Part shown: piece after piece, positions 50,584 through 58,022 of the stretch
Numbering within the stretch: position 1 is the stretch's first letter
Layout of the letters: each line of letters begins with the position of its first letter
Assembly (NCBI RefSeq): GCF_009996735.1
Contig: NZ_JAACYI010000021.1
Span: forward strand, 1 to 64,000
Direction: 5' to 3'
Origin: Cellulomonas sp. APG4
GTDB taxonomy: Bacteria > Actinomycetota > Actinomycetes > Actinomycetales > Cellulomonadaceae
DNA: 64,000 nucleotides
The notes under the pieces: generated by a model
Databases searched by the model: none
The model's input: the letters and a program-made list of their open reading frames with translations, nothing else
Told to the model about the DNA's origin: nothing
Position numbers and translations under genes: made by a program

Positions 50584-50643
50584 GCCGTACATCCGCGGCG
50601 AGGGCGTACATGCGCGTGTACGCCCTCGCTGCAGATGTACGGC
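50584..50643. repeat. Long hairpin with 27-nt arms
   Basis: Arms 50584-50610 and 50617-50643 pair at 25 of 27 positions, plus one wobble, around a 6-nt TGCGCG loop. Each arm begins and ends with GTACA/GTACG-type hexamers. It lies 76 nt after hemY in that gene's direction, so it may act as its terminator, but its size is more like a palindromic repeat element. Confidence 0.65.
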
Positions 50644-50718
50644 CTCGCCGCCAGGGAGCGGCGTCGGGCCGGGGCTGCCCGGGGGTGCCGGGCGTGGGAC
50701 CAGGCCCGGGGGCGCCCG

Positions 50719-52062
50719 TCAGAGCAGGGAGACCGCTGCGGTGCGCGCGTCGCCGACCACCGCGACCAGGCCGGTGCCCGCGGCCCACGAGCCGCACACC
50801 GCCAGCCCCGTGCCCGCGAGGTCCTTGCGGAGCGTCGCGATCCGCGCCGAGTGGCCCGGACGCGGCCGCGGCAGCCCGGTGGCCCACGTGGTGACGGCGT
50901 GCGCTCGCAGCCGGCCCTCGAGCGGCACCCCCAGCAGGGTCGACGCGTCGGAGAGCGCGGTCGTGACGTCCACCTCGGGTGGGCCGTCGCCGGGCCGGCC
51001 GTAGGACAGGCGCACCACGTGCCGTCCCGGCCCGGCCACGTCGCGCACCCAGGCCCACTTCGCGGTCACGTGCGTGAGCGCCTTGGCCGTGACCCCGGGT
51101 GCCCCGGTCGCGACCAGCACGCCGGTGCCGCGTGGCGCGCGGTCCAGCTCGGGTGCGTCGAGCACGAGCGTCACGAGTACCACGGGCGCGGGCACGGGCA
51201 CGACGTCGTCGTCCGTGTCGCCCAGTCCCACGGGCCGCAGCAGCGCGAGAGCGACGTGACCGGGAACCGCGAGCAGCACCCGCCCGGTACCGAGCGGGCC
51301 GTCGGCCGTGTGCACGCGCCAGCCGTGGCCCGCGCGCTCGAGCCGGGTCGCCGCGTCCCCCGTGCGCACCTCGACGTCCAGCGCCGCGAGGTCCGCGACC
51401 AGCGCCTCGACCAGGCGGTGCAGCCCTCCGCGCAGGCCCGCGACCGCCGAGCCGGCCGGCGCCGCGGCGCGCATCCCGGCGACCGCACCCGCGAGCGAGC
51501 CCGTACGACGCAGGCCCGGCAGCAGGCCGGGCAGCACCTCGACCTGGTCGGGGTGTGCCGCGTGCACGCCCTCGACCACGGGTGCCACGAGCCTGTCGAG
51601 CACACGGCGGCCCATCCGGGTGCGCACGAGGCTGCCCAGGTCGCCGGCGTGCGCACCCACCCGGGCGGGCAGCACACGGTCGACGCTCGCGCGCAGCGCT
51701 CCCACGGGCCCGACGGCGCGCCGCACGTCCGCCGCCCAGGGGCGGCCGGGGATGCCGAGCACGCCGGTGCGCGGCAGCGGCACGGTGCCGTCGGGCAGGT
51801 GCACCCACGCGCCCTCGGGCACGGGTGTCACGACGTCGTCGGCCAGGCCCAGCTCGGCCACGAGCTGCGCGACCACGTCCGAGCGGGTCGCGTACGACTC
51901 GGCGCCCGCGTCGAGCCGCAGCCCGTCCACGGTGTGCCCCGCGACGCTGCCGCCGGGCGCGGCGCCCTCCTCGAGCACGGTCACCCGACGTCCCGCGCGG
52001 GCGAGGTTGCGGGCCGCGACCAGCCCGGCGACCCCGGCCCCGACGACGACGACGTCGGTCAC
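50719..52062 (-). CDS. hemY: Coproporphyrinogen III oxidase, HemY/CgoX type
   Basis: FAD-dependent oxidase that makes coproporphyrin III from coproporphyrinogen III. The product is 447 aa. FAD-binding begins VVVVGAGVAGLVAARNLARAG. GGSVAGHTVDGLRLDAGAESYATR, GLRGGLHRLVEAL and the C-terminal TGLAVCGSWAAGTGLVAVVGDA are family motifs, quoted over their cores. GTG 52062 follows the hemE stop by one nt. No membrane segment is evident, which fits the soluble actinobacterial type. Confidence 0.93.
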   Translation of the reverse strand: MTDVVVVGAGVAGLVAARNLARAGRRVTVLEEGAAPGGSVAGHTVDGLRLDAGAESYATRSDVVAQLVAELGLADDVVTPVPEGAWVHLPDGTVPLPRTGVLGIPGRPWAADVRRAVGPVGALRASVDRVLPARVGAHAGDLGSLVRTRMGRRVLDRLVAPVVEGVHAAHPDQVEVLPGLLPGLRRTGSLAGAVAGMRAAAPAGSAVAGLRGGLHRLVEALVADLAALDVEVRTGDAATRLERAGHGWRVHTADGPLGTGRVLLAVPGHVALALLRPVGLGDTDDDVVPVPAPVVLVTLVLDAPELDRAPRGTGVLVATGAPGVTAKALTHVTAKWAWVRDVAGPGRHVVRLSYGRPGDGPPEVDVTTALSDASTLLGVPLEGRLRAHAVTTWATGLPRPRPGHSARIATLRKDLAGTGLAVCGSWAAGTGLVAVVGDARTAAVSLL

Positions 52063-52063
52063 G

Positions 52064-53155
52064 TCAGCTCTCTTCCGGCTCGCCGTGCAGGTCCGTCTCC
52101 CCGTGCGCGAGGCGCACGATCCGCGTCAGCACGTCGGGGTCCGTGGTCGGCGGCACGCCGTGGCCCAGGTTGAGCACGTGGCCCGGCGCGCTCGCACCGC
52201 GCGCGATGACGTCGCGCACGTGCGCCTCGAGCACCGGCCACGGCGCGCCCAGCAGGGCCGGGTCGATGTTGCCCTGGAGCGGCGTGCGGCCGCCGAGCCG
52301 ACGGTTGGCCTCGTCGAGCGGCAGGCGGTGGTCCACGCCCACCACGTCCGCGCCCACGTCACGCATCGCCGCGAGCAGCTCGGAGGTACCGGTGCCGAAG
52401 TGCACCACCGGCACGTCGAGGTCGCGCACGTGGGACAGCGCACGGGCCGAGGCCGGCGCCACGTGCGCCTGGTAGTCCGCGAGCGACAGCGAGCCCGCCC
52501 ACGAGTCGAAGAGCTGCGCCGCGCTCGCCCCCGCGAGCACCTGGGCGCGCAGGAACGTGCCCGTGACATCGGCCGCCCAGTCCATGAGCGCGCGCCAGGT
52601 CTCGGGCTCGGCGTGCATGAGCGTGCGGGCACGCAGCTGGTCCTTGGAGGGCCCGCCCTCGACCAGGTAGCTCGCGAGCGTGAACGGTGCGCCGGCGAAC
52701 CCGATGAGCGGCGTGCTGCCCAGGGCCTCGACCGTCAGGCGCACGGCCTCGACCACCGGGTCGAGCGCCTCGACCTCGAGCGGGCGCAGCCGCGCGACGT
52801 CGCCGGCCGTGCGCACGGGCTCAGCGAAGACGGGGCCGGTGCCGGGCACGATGTCCACGTCAACCCCGGCGAGCAGCAGCGGCACCACGATGTCGCTGAA
52901 GAAGATCCCCGCGTCCACGCCGTGACGGCGCACGGGCTGCAGCGTGATCTCGCTCGCGAGCTCGGGCTCGAGGCAGCTTGCGAGCATGGTCACGCCGGTG
53001 CGCAGCTCCCGGTACTCGGGCAGCGAGCGCCCGGCCTGCCGCATGAACCAGACCGGGACCCGGCGGGCGCCGTCGGGCCCGTGATCCTCGTCACGCGACG
53101 GGAGGGACCGAAATGCTCGGACCAGCGCAGAATTCGCCGTCCGGGCGTCGGTCAT
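52064..53155 (-). CDS. hemE: Uroporphyrinogen decarboxylase
   Basis: Converts uroporphyrinogen III to coproporphyrinogen III. The product is 363 aa from ATG 53155; GTG 53179 in the same frame would add eight residues. Signature motifs are PVWFMRQAGRSLPEYRELR near the N-terminus, IFFSDIVVPLLLAGVDVD, LIGFAGAPFTLASYLVEGG and LQGNIDPALLGAPW. No strong ribosome-binding site is seen for either start. Divergent from hemA; heads the hemE-hemY unit. Confidence 0.95.
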   Translation of the reverse strand: MTDARTANSALVRAFRSLPSRDEDHGPDGARRVPVWFMRQAGRSLPEYRELRTGVTMLASCLEPELASEITLQPVRRHGVDAGIFFSDIVVPLLLAGVDVDIVPGTGPVFAEPVRTAGDVARLRPLEVEALDPVVEAVRLTVEALGSTPLIGFAGAPFTLASYLVEGGPSKDQLRARTLMHAEPETWRALMDWAADVTGTFLRAQVLAGASAAQLFDSWAGSLSLADYQAHVAPASARALSHVRDLDVPVVHFGTGTSELLAAMRDVGADVVGVDHRLPLDEANRRLGGRTPLQGNIDPALLGAPWPVLEAHVRDVIARGASAPGHVLNLGHGVPPTTDPDVLTRIVRLAHGETDLHGEPEES

Positions 53156-53178
53156 GGGATGAGTTGCGGGAAGCGTCA

Positions 53179-53217
53179 CCTGACGATTGTGCCGAACATT
53201 CCTCGGGCTGGTTAACT
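53179..53217 (+). promoter_or_regulatory. hemA-hemE divergent promoter region
   Basis: CCTGACGATTGTGCCGAAC with ATTCC (53179-53202) matches the hemQ upstream region at 16 of 23 positions when that is read on the minus strand. TTAACT at 53212-53217 is a plausible -10 for hemA, with TTGTGC at 53187-53192 as a weak -35. A shared haem-responsive regulator is possible. Confidence 0.4.
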
Positions 53218-53226
53218 CAGCGAGTT

Positions 53227-54549
53227 GTGGTGCTCATGTCCCTCACGGCGAGTCACCGCGACCTCGACCTCGACGTGCTGGAGCAGCTGAGCTCCGGGAG
53301 CCACTCGGTGGGGTCGGCGGTCGTGGCCGACAGCCCCCTGGTCACCGGCTGCGTGGTCCTCGCGACCTGCAACCGGTTCGAGGTGTACCTGGACGTGGAC
53401 CCGGCCGCGGGGGCCGAGCACCGTGACCCCGGCGCCCGGGCGTCCGTGGCCTCCGCGGTCGCGGCCGTGACCGTGGACGCCGTCGCCGCCGCGAGCGGCC
53501 TCGCGCACGACGACGTCGCGTCGTCGCTCCAGCAGCGCACCGGCCCGGCCGTGGCGCGTCACCTCTTCACCGTGGCCTCGGGCCTCGACTCGATGGTGGT
53601 GGGGGAGCGCGAGGTCGCCGGTCAGGTGCGTCGCGCCCTCGCGACCGCACGCGGCGACGGGACGACGTCGGCCGCGCTCGAGCGGCTCTTCCAGACGGCG
53701 TCGCGCACGTCCCGCGCCGTGGGTGCCCGCACCGGCCTCGGGAGCACGGGCCGCTCGGTGGTGGGGGTCGCGCTCGACCTCGCCGCGCAGACCGTGGACC
53801 TCGCGAGCGCACGCGTGCTGCTGATCGGCACCGGCTCGTACGCGGGCGCGAGCGTCACCGCGCTGCGGGCCCGCGGCGCCCGGGACGTCCACGTGCACTC
53901 GCCGTCGGGCCGCGCACAGGTGTTCGCGGCCGAGCGCGGGCTCGAGGCCGTCCCCACCGACGGGCTCGACGAGTGCCTCGCCCACGCCGAGCTCGTGGTC
54001 TCCTGCAGCGGTGCGCTCGGACCCGTCGTCGACGCCGCGATGGTGCGGACGGCCCGCGAGCGCGCCACCGGACCCGACGGTGCCGCGCGGCCGACGGTGC
54101 TCGTCGACCTCGCGCTGCACCACGACATCGACCCCGAGGTGGGGCACGTGCCCGGCGTCGAGCTGATCGACCTCGCGGTGGTGCAGCGTCACTCGCCCAC
54201 GACCGTAACCCCCGAGGTGCAGGCCGGCCTGAGGATCGTCGACGAGGCCGTCGCCGCGTTCGAGGAGGCGATGGTCGAGCAGGTGGTCGCCCCCGCCGTC
54301 GTCGCGCTGCGTGACCACGTGAGCCAGGCCCTCGAGGCCGAGCTCGCCCGTGCCCGCGCCCAGGCCCGTGCGCGCGGCGAGGGCGAGGCGTCGGTCGCGC
54401 TCACCGAGCGCTCGCTGCGCAGGTTCGCCGCGACCCTGCTGCACACCCCGGCGGTCCGGGCCCGCGAGCACGCGCGCGAGGGCCGCCACGGCGAGTACCG
54501 CGAGGGCCTCGAGGCCGTCTTCGGCCTCGACGTCGACCTCCCGGAGTAG
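53227..54549 (+). CDS. hemA: Glutamyl-tRNA reductase
   Basis: First committed enzyme of the C5 pathway; reduces glutamyl-tRNA to glutamate-1-semialdehyde. The product is 440 aa. It starts LMSLTASHRDLDLDVLEQL. The catalytic Cys is in CVVLATCNRFEVYLD (about residue 46). GLDSMVVGEREVAGQVRRAL and FQTASRTSRAVGARTGL follow, then the NADPH-binding ARVLLIGTGSYAGASVTAL. GTG 53227 gives the usual MVLMSLTASH start; GTG 53230 and ATG 53236 are alternatives. Control of the pathway usually acts at this enzyme. Confidence 0.96.
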   Translation: MVLMSLTASHRDLDLDVLEQLSSGSHSVGSAVVADSPLVTGCVVLATCNRFEVYLDVDPAAGAEHRDPGARASVASAVAAVTVDAVAAASGLAHDDVASSLQQRTGPAVARHLFTVASGLDSMVVGEREVAGQVRRALATARGDGTTSAALERLFQTASRTSRAVGARTGLGSTGRSVVGVALDLAAQTVDLASARVLLIGTGSYAGASVTALRARGARDVHVHSPSGRAQVFAAERGLEAVPTDGLDECLAHAELVVSCSGALGPVVDAAMVRTARERATGPDGAARPTVLVDLALHHDIDPEVGHVPGVELIDLAVVQRHSPTTVTPEVQAGLRIVDEAVAAFEEAMVEQVVAPAVVALRDHVSQALEAELARARAQARARGEGEASVALTERSLRRFAATLLHTPAVRAREHAREGRHGEYREGLEAVFGLDVDLPE

Positions 54550-54608
54550 TCGCCGCGCGAAGCCGCGCCAGGCACCTCACCCGCCGCGGGGACCTCACCC
54601 GCCCCCGC

Positions 54609-54703
54609 ACGTGGAGCGTTCCGAACCTGTGTGGAGGGTTCCCGGCCCGTGTGGAGCGCATCCGACGCGACACGCCGGTGGGGACCCCGGAAACGCTCCA
54701 CAC
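54609..54703. repeat. GTGTGGAGnnTTCC repeat group
   Basis: ACGTGGAGCGTTCC (54609), GTGTGGAGGGTTCC (54629) and GTGTGGAGCGCATCC (54649) are spaced 20 nt apart. GGAAACGCTCCACAC (54689-54703) is the inverted copy. The direct copies can pair with the inverted copy to make a terminator-like stem after hemA. The same core occurs at 44272-44285. Confidence 0.6.
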
Positions 54704-54710
54704 TCCTCGG

Positions 54711-54759
54711 GTGCCGGGTGCCGGGTGCCGGGTGCCGGGTGCCGGGTGCCGGGTGCCGG
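54711..54759. repeat. Tandem repeat (GTGCCGG)x7
   Basis: Seven perfect head-to-tail copies of GTGCCGG, 49 nt. The 7-nt unit shifts frame with each copy, so it is unlikely to be coding; slippage could vary copy number between strains. Confidence 0.9.
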
Positions 54760-54875
54760 GTGTGGCCGATCTGGGACGCGCGTCGGCAGACCTTCGCGGA
54801 CAAGATGTGCACCACCGTGGCGGCTCGACGTCCCGTCGGTGCCGCCCGCTGCGCGCTGACGCGTCGAAGGCCCCC

Positions 54876-55322
54876 TCAGCCCGCGCAGGCCGGCGGGTCG
54901 ACCTCGCGCAGCACGCCGTCGTCGGGCTTGTCGCCGTAGCGCTCGGCGAACGCGGCGGCGCGGGGCAGGCCGTCGGCGAGATCGGCAGGGTGGGTGAACT
55001 CGTCCCCCTGCTTGACCGCCACCGAGAGGTAGGAGCGTCCCTGCCACAGCAGCGCGAGGGTCCTGTCGAGCACGCAGGCCGGATCGGCGTCGTCGCTCAC
55101 CACGACCTCACCGCTGTAGCCGGTCGAGCCGAAGGTGTCGGTGTAGACGAGGTCGTGGCCGGTGACGCCCGGGATCTCGCGGACGGCGTCGAAGATCACC
55201 TCGTCGGGGACGGGCGTGCGCTCGGGCTCACGCCCACCTGAGGGGAGGCATGCCGCGAGCAGGCCCGCCGCGGTCCCGGCCACCAGCACGGTCGCCGCGC
55301 CGCGCCGCTGCGCCCGCCTCAC
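54876..55322 (-). CDS. Small lipoprotein, last gene of the WXG100/hydrolase operon
   Basis: The product is 148 aa. A basic N-terminus and hydrophobic stretch lead to the lipobox LLAAC (Cys 25), so the mature protein is lipid-anchored outside the membrane. The mature part is small and mixed alpha/beta, with two further Cys (DPACVLDR and DPPACAG) that could form a disulfide. No family recognised. GTG 55322 overlaps the stop of the hydrolase gene by 4 nt. By analogy with secreted lipase/lipoprotein-immunity pairs it could protect against the hydrolase; that is inference only. Confidence 0.75.
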   Translation of the reverse strand: MRRAQRRGAATVLVAGTAAGLLAACLPSGGREPERTPVPDEVIFDAVREIPGVTGHDLVYTDTFGSTGYSGEVVVSDDADPACVLDRTLALLWQGRSYLSVAVKQGDEFTHPADLADGLPRAAAFAERYGDKPDDGVLREVDPPACAG

Positions 55323-56752
55323 CGGTCGGGCTCGAGCCGGTAGCGGTCCACCTGCGGGCTGCCGTACCGGTCGCCCGCCAGGAACTGCTCGTTGGCCGCA
55401 CGCCACGCGGCGACCGACGGGTCCTCCGAACCGTCGACCACCGCACCCGTCTCCGCGTACACGCCCGTGCCGTGCACGGCCCCCACCGTGTAGCCCTGCT
55501 CGGCGAGCTCGACCGAGTCCGAGGCGTCGCGCTCGACGGTCACCCAGTTCGGCCGGTCGGGGTTCTCGCGGCCCTCGAGCATCGGCACCACGTCCTGGTC
55601 GTGCTCGATCGAGAGCACCGAGACGTCGTCGGGGATGTCGAACCGTGCGACCGGCGAGCCGCCCGTGACCACCGAGCGCACGTTGAACTGCTCCCGGAAC
55701 CCCGGGTCGGACGCGAGTGACGCGGCCGCGATCCCGCCCTGGCTGTGCCCGGTCAGCATCACCGGGTCGCTCGGGTCCACCCCGGCGGCGTGCATCGCCT
55801 CCGCGATCGCCTCCTGGAGCGCCGTCTGCTCGCCCGCCATGAGGTTGACGTTGGTCGTGAGGTCCACGGGGTTGTCGCCGCGCACGGGCGACCAGTCCTG
55901 CGTGCCGGGGATCTGCACCACCCACGACGACGAGCCGTCCGGCCCAGGTACGCGCACCACCTGGATCTGCCCCTCGCTGCCGGCGGCGCCCAGCGAGCTC
56001 TGCTGGTCGAAGATGCTCTCGACCGACGTCGGCGCGACGCCCTTGTGCTCCGCGACGCGCACCGGGTCGAAGTCGCCCAGGTCCTGGAACCCGCCGCCCA
56101 GCCCGCCCAGCGCAACGAGCCCCGCGACGGCGCTCTCGTAGTCCGACGTGGGCCACGTGCCGCCCGACAGGAGCCAGCTCAGCGGCGAGCCCATGACGGA
56201 GGTCGAGAGACCCTGCACCATCCACGGCGCGCTCTGCGTGAGCTGCTCGAGCAGCCACGGGTTCTCGAACAGCGTCTCCTGGAGAGCGGTGAGCGCACCC
56301 TCGGGGTCGCGCCCCACCGTGAGGCCGAGCGCCGCGAGCAGCGCCGGGCTGGTCACGAGCACGAGCCCCGAGCCGAGCACCAGCCCGGGCAGCGCCAGGC
56401 CCAGCATGAACCCGCCCGCGCGGTCGAGGGCCTCGAGCACCTGCTGCCGCGTCGCGTCCACGAGCTCGTAGGTCTCGACGCTGGCCCGCAGCACGAGGGC
56501 CGAACCCTCCATGCGCGTGCTCAGGGTGATCATCGACAGGCTCGCGTCGGCCACCGCGACCCCCACGGCCGCGGCCTCGGCGGGGCACAGCAGCGCGGAC
56601 GCGACCACCGACTCGTCCAGGGCCACCCGCGCGACGTCGTCGGCCCACTGCCGCACCTCGTCACCCGCGGTGTCGAGCACGCCCGCGTGGCTGCGCATGT
56701 CCTCGTGCCGCGCGGTGACGCCGCCCGCGCCGCCGCTCACCTCGATCGTCAC
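55319..56752 (-). CDS. Alpha/beta hydrolase with helical WXG-like N-terminal domain
   Basis: The product is 477 aa from GTG 56752, which overlaps the upstream stop by 4 nt. Residues about 1-125 are helical and rich in small and charged residues (ARHEDMRSHAGVLDTAGDEV at the start), like secreted WXG/LXG-type domains. A hydrophobic, Gly-rich stretch lies at about 120-150. The C-terminal half is an alpha/beta hydrolase: VVQIPGTQDW, nucleophile elbow LTGHSQGGIAAASLA (Ser about 334), an acid-type segment EHDQDVVPMLEG, and a late His in AVHGTGVY. The triad appears complete. Lipase or esterase activity is likely; secretion and role are inferred. The longer open frame upstream is antisense-type sequence. 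Confidence 0.78.
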   Translation of the reverse strand: MTIEVSGGAGGVTARHEDMRSHAGVLDTAGDEVRQWADDVARVALDESVVASALLCPAEAAAVGVAVADASLSMITLSTRMEGSALVLRASVETYELVDATRQQVLEALDRAGGFMLGLALPGLVLGSGLVLVTSPALLAALGLTVGRDPEGALTALQETLFENPWLLEQLTQSAPWMVQGLSTSVMGSPLSWLLSGGTWPTSDYESAVAGLVALGGLGGGFQDLGDFDPVRVAEHKGVAPTSVESIFDQQSSLGAAGSEGQIQVVRVPGPDGSSSWVVQIPGTQDWSPVRGDNPVDLTTNVNLMAGEQTALQEAIAEAMHAAGVDPSDPVMLTGHSQGGIAAASLASDPGFREQFNVRSVVTGGSPVARFDIPDDVSVLSIEHDQDVVPMLEGRENPDRPNWVTVERDASDSVELAEQGYTVGAVHGTGVYAETGAVVDGSEDPSVAAWRAANEQFLAGDRYGSPQVDRYRLEPDR

Positions 56753-57540
56753 GACGCCTCCCGGGCTGCGGCGAGCGCGCGGTCCATGCGCCCGGTGAGG
56801 TCGCTCAGCAGCGTCTGCCCGATCTGCTCGCGCGTGCGCACGCGGTGCCGCAGCATCTCGCCGCGCGCGGGGGTGAGCTCGACCCAGCCCGCGTCGCACC
56901 GAAGCCACGAACCGACCGACGTGCGCGCGGTCCCGGCGCTGCGCACCGTGACGCTCAGCTGCCCGTCGAGGGTCCGGGCGAGCGACTCCACCACGGCGGG
57001 CGGCTGCTCGAGCCCGAGATCTGCGGTGATCGCCTCGACCATCTCCGTGCGGCCCTCGCGGATGGCGCGGCCCAGCGCCACCGTGAGCTCCACGGGCACG
57101 ACGGCGTCCGGGACGTCCGTCTCGGGGGCGGGCGGCACGAGGCGCAGCACCTCGTCGAGCAGGCGTCCCACGGGGAACGCGCTGACCTCGACGCCCGGAC
57201 GCGGCCTGGTCGCCGTCGTGGAGCCCTGGGGCAGCGCCTCGATGCCGCGCACCACGGCACTGCCGACCACGCCATCCGTGCGCAGCAGCGCGAGCACCCC
57301 GCGCGTGCCGGCCACGGCGCTCACCTCGACCTCGACCGCCCCCGCGAGCCCGACGGCGTCCCGCAGCGCGTCGTCGGGCACGGCCTCGGACGCGACCAAC
57401 GCGCCTCCGGGCGGGACGAGCGGCGTGGCCCACTCGGGCAGCGTCGCCCCGGACACGCCGAGCACCGCGGCCCAGTCGGACTCGCGCAGCCGGACGCGCA
57501 GCACGCCGTCGTCGGCCGGCTGCAGTGTCAACGTCTCCAT
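56749..57540 (-). CDS. EspG-like secretion-associated protein
   Basis: The product is 263 aa, soluble, with no signal peptide. Its order of segments resembles EspG chaperones of type VII secretion: an N-terminal beta region with LRESDWAAVLGVSG, a central part with VGSAVVRGIEALPQGSTT, and a late VTVRSAGTARTSVGSWLRCDAGWVEL followed by a C-terminal helix (in overlapping pieces). EspG proteins bind PE/PPE or other helical substrates and keep them secretion-competent. Similarity is by pattern only, so the call is moderate. ATG 57540 overlaps the WXG100-like stop (ATGA). Confidence 0.5.
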   Translation of the reverse strand: METLTLQPADDGVLRVRLRESDWAAVLGVSGATLPEWATPLVPPGGALVASEAVPDDALRDAVGLAGAVEVEVSAVAGTRGVLALLRTDGVVGSAVVRGIEALPQGSTTATRPRPGVEVSAFPVGRLLDEVLRLVPPAPETDVPDAVVPVELTVALGRAIREGRTEMVEAITADLGLEQPPAVVESLARTLDGQLSVTVRSAGTARTSVGSWLRCDAGWVELTPARGEMLRHRVRTREQIGQTLLSDLTGRMDRALAAAREAS

Positions 57541-58001
57541 CAGCGCACCACGTTCTTCGCGATCTCGAGCCAGCGGGGGTCCCCGGGCGGCGGCAGCTCG
57601 CCCGCGGCGTCGATCACGCGGCGTGCGGCGGCCTCGGCCTCGCGCTCACCCGCGTTCCAGAGGTCACGCCCCATGTCCCACAGCCGGCCGAGCGTGCGCC
57701 GGGCGCCGTCGAGCGCGTCCTCCACGGCGGCTGCGGCGCGCCGGATCGCGGCCTGCCGCTCCTCGAGCTCGTCGGCGAGCCGGTCGAGGTCGCGCGCCAG
57801 GCCGCGCAGCTCCTCGCGGCGGTCCGCCACGTGCTGGGCGTGCTCGCGGAGGCGCTCGCGGTAACGGTCGCCCGCGACCCCCACCCACGTCACGCCGTAC
57901 CCCGCGCGCACGTCGTCGGCCGTCGAGTCCAACGACTCCGCCCACGTACGCACGCGCGCTGCCTGTGCCCGGATCTCGTCCGGGTTCCCCCCGATCGGCA
58001 C
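57540..58001 (-). CDS. WXG100-like (putative type VII secreted) protein
   Basis: The product is 153 aa from GTG 58001. It is almost entirely helical, with no signal peptide or membrane segment. GNPDEIRAQAARVRTWAESL is the first helix. A TWVG turn (W-V-G, about residues 39-41) matches the WXG motif, and the second long helix runs through RERLREHAQHVADRREELRGLARDLDRL in pieces. A C-terminal extension of about 55 residues goes beyond the usual 100. First gene of a four-gene coupled operon. No EccC, EccD or other core secretion gene is in the window. Confidence 0.75.
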   Translation of the reverse strand: MPIGGNPDEIRAQAARVRTWAESLDSTADDVRAGYGVTWVGVAGDRYRERLREHAQHVADRREELRGLARDLDRLADELEERQAAIRRAAAAVEDALDGARRTLGRLWDMGRDLWNAGEREAEAAARRVIDAAGELPPPGDPRWLEIAKNVVR

Positions 58002-58022
58002 GCGCAGAACCCTAGCGAGCGC

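Larger units (their letters stand above)
50338..50718. other. hemQ-hemY intergenic region
   Basis: A 381-nt gap without a supportable gene. Next to hemQ lie overlapping inverted repeats (50401-50443). The middle (about 50460-50580) is C-rich low-complexity sequence made of CCCC/GACCCC runs. A long hairpin follows at 50584-50643, then about 75 nt of ordinary sequence before the hemY stop. Open frames crossing it have no recognisable domain. Confidence 0.7.
54550..54875. other. hemA-lipoprotein intergenic region with repeats
   Basis: A 326-nt gap between convergent genes with no supportable gene. It contains three copies of a GTGTGGAG-type repeat at exact 20-nt steps (54609, 54629, 54649), one inverted copy (54689-54703), and a seven-copy GTGCCGG tandem repeat. 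The remaining sequence shows nothing recognisable. Confidence 0.7.

Noticed and set aside
50336-51004. Plus-strand open frame opposite the hemQ start and through the hemQ-hemY gap
   Set aside because: It crosses the inverted repeats and C-rich sequence, gives a Pro/Arg/Thr-rich translation, and overlaps hemY antisense. No support as a gene.
54711-54759. Possible CRISPR array
   Set aside because: The unit is 7 nt with no spacers, so it is a simple tandem repeat. No cas genes are in the window.
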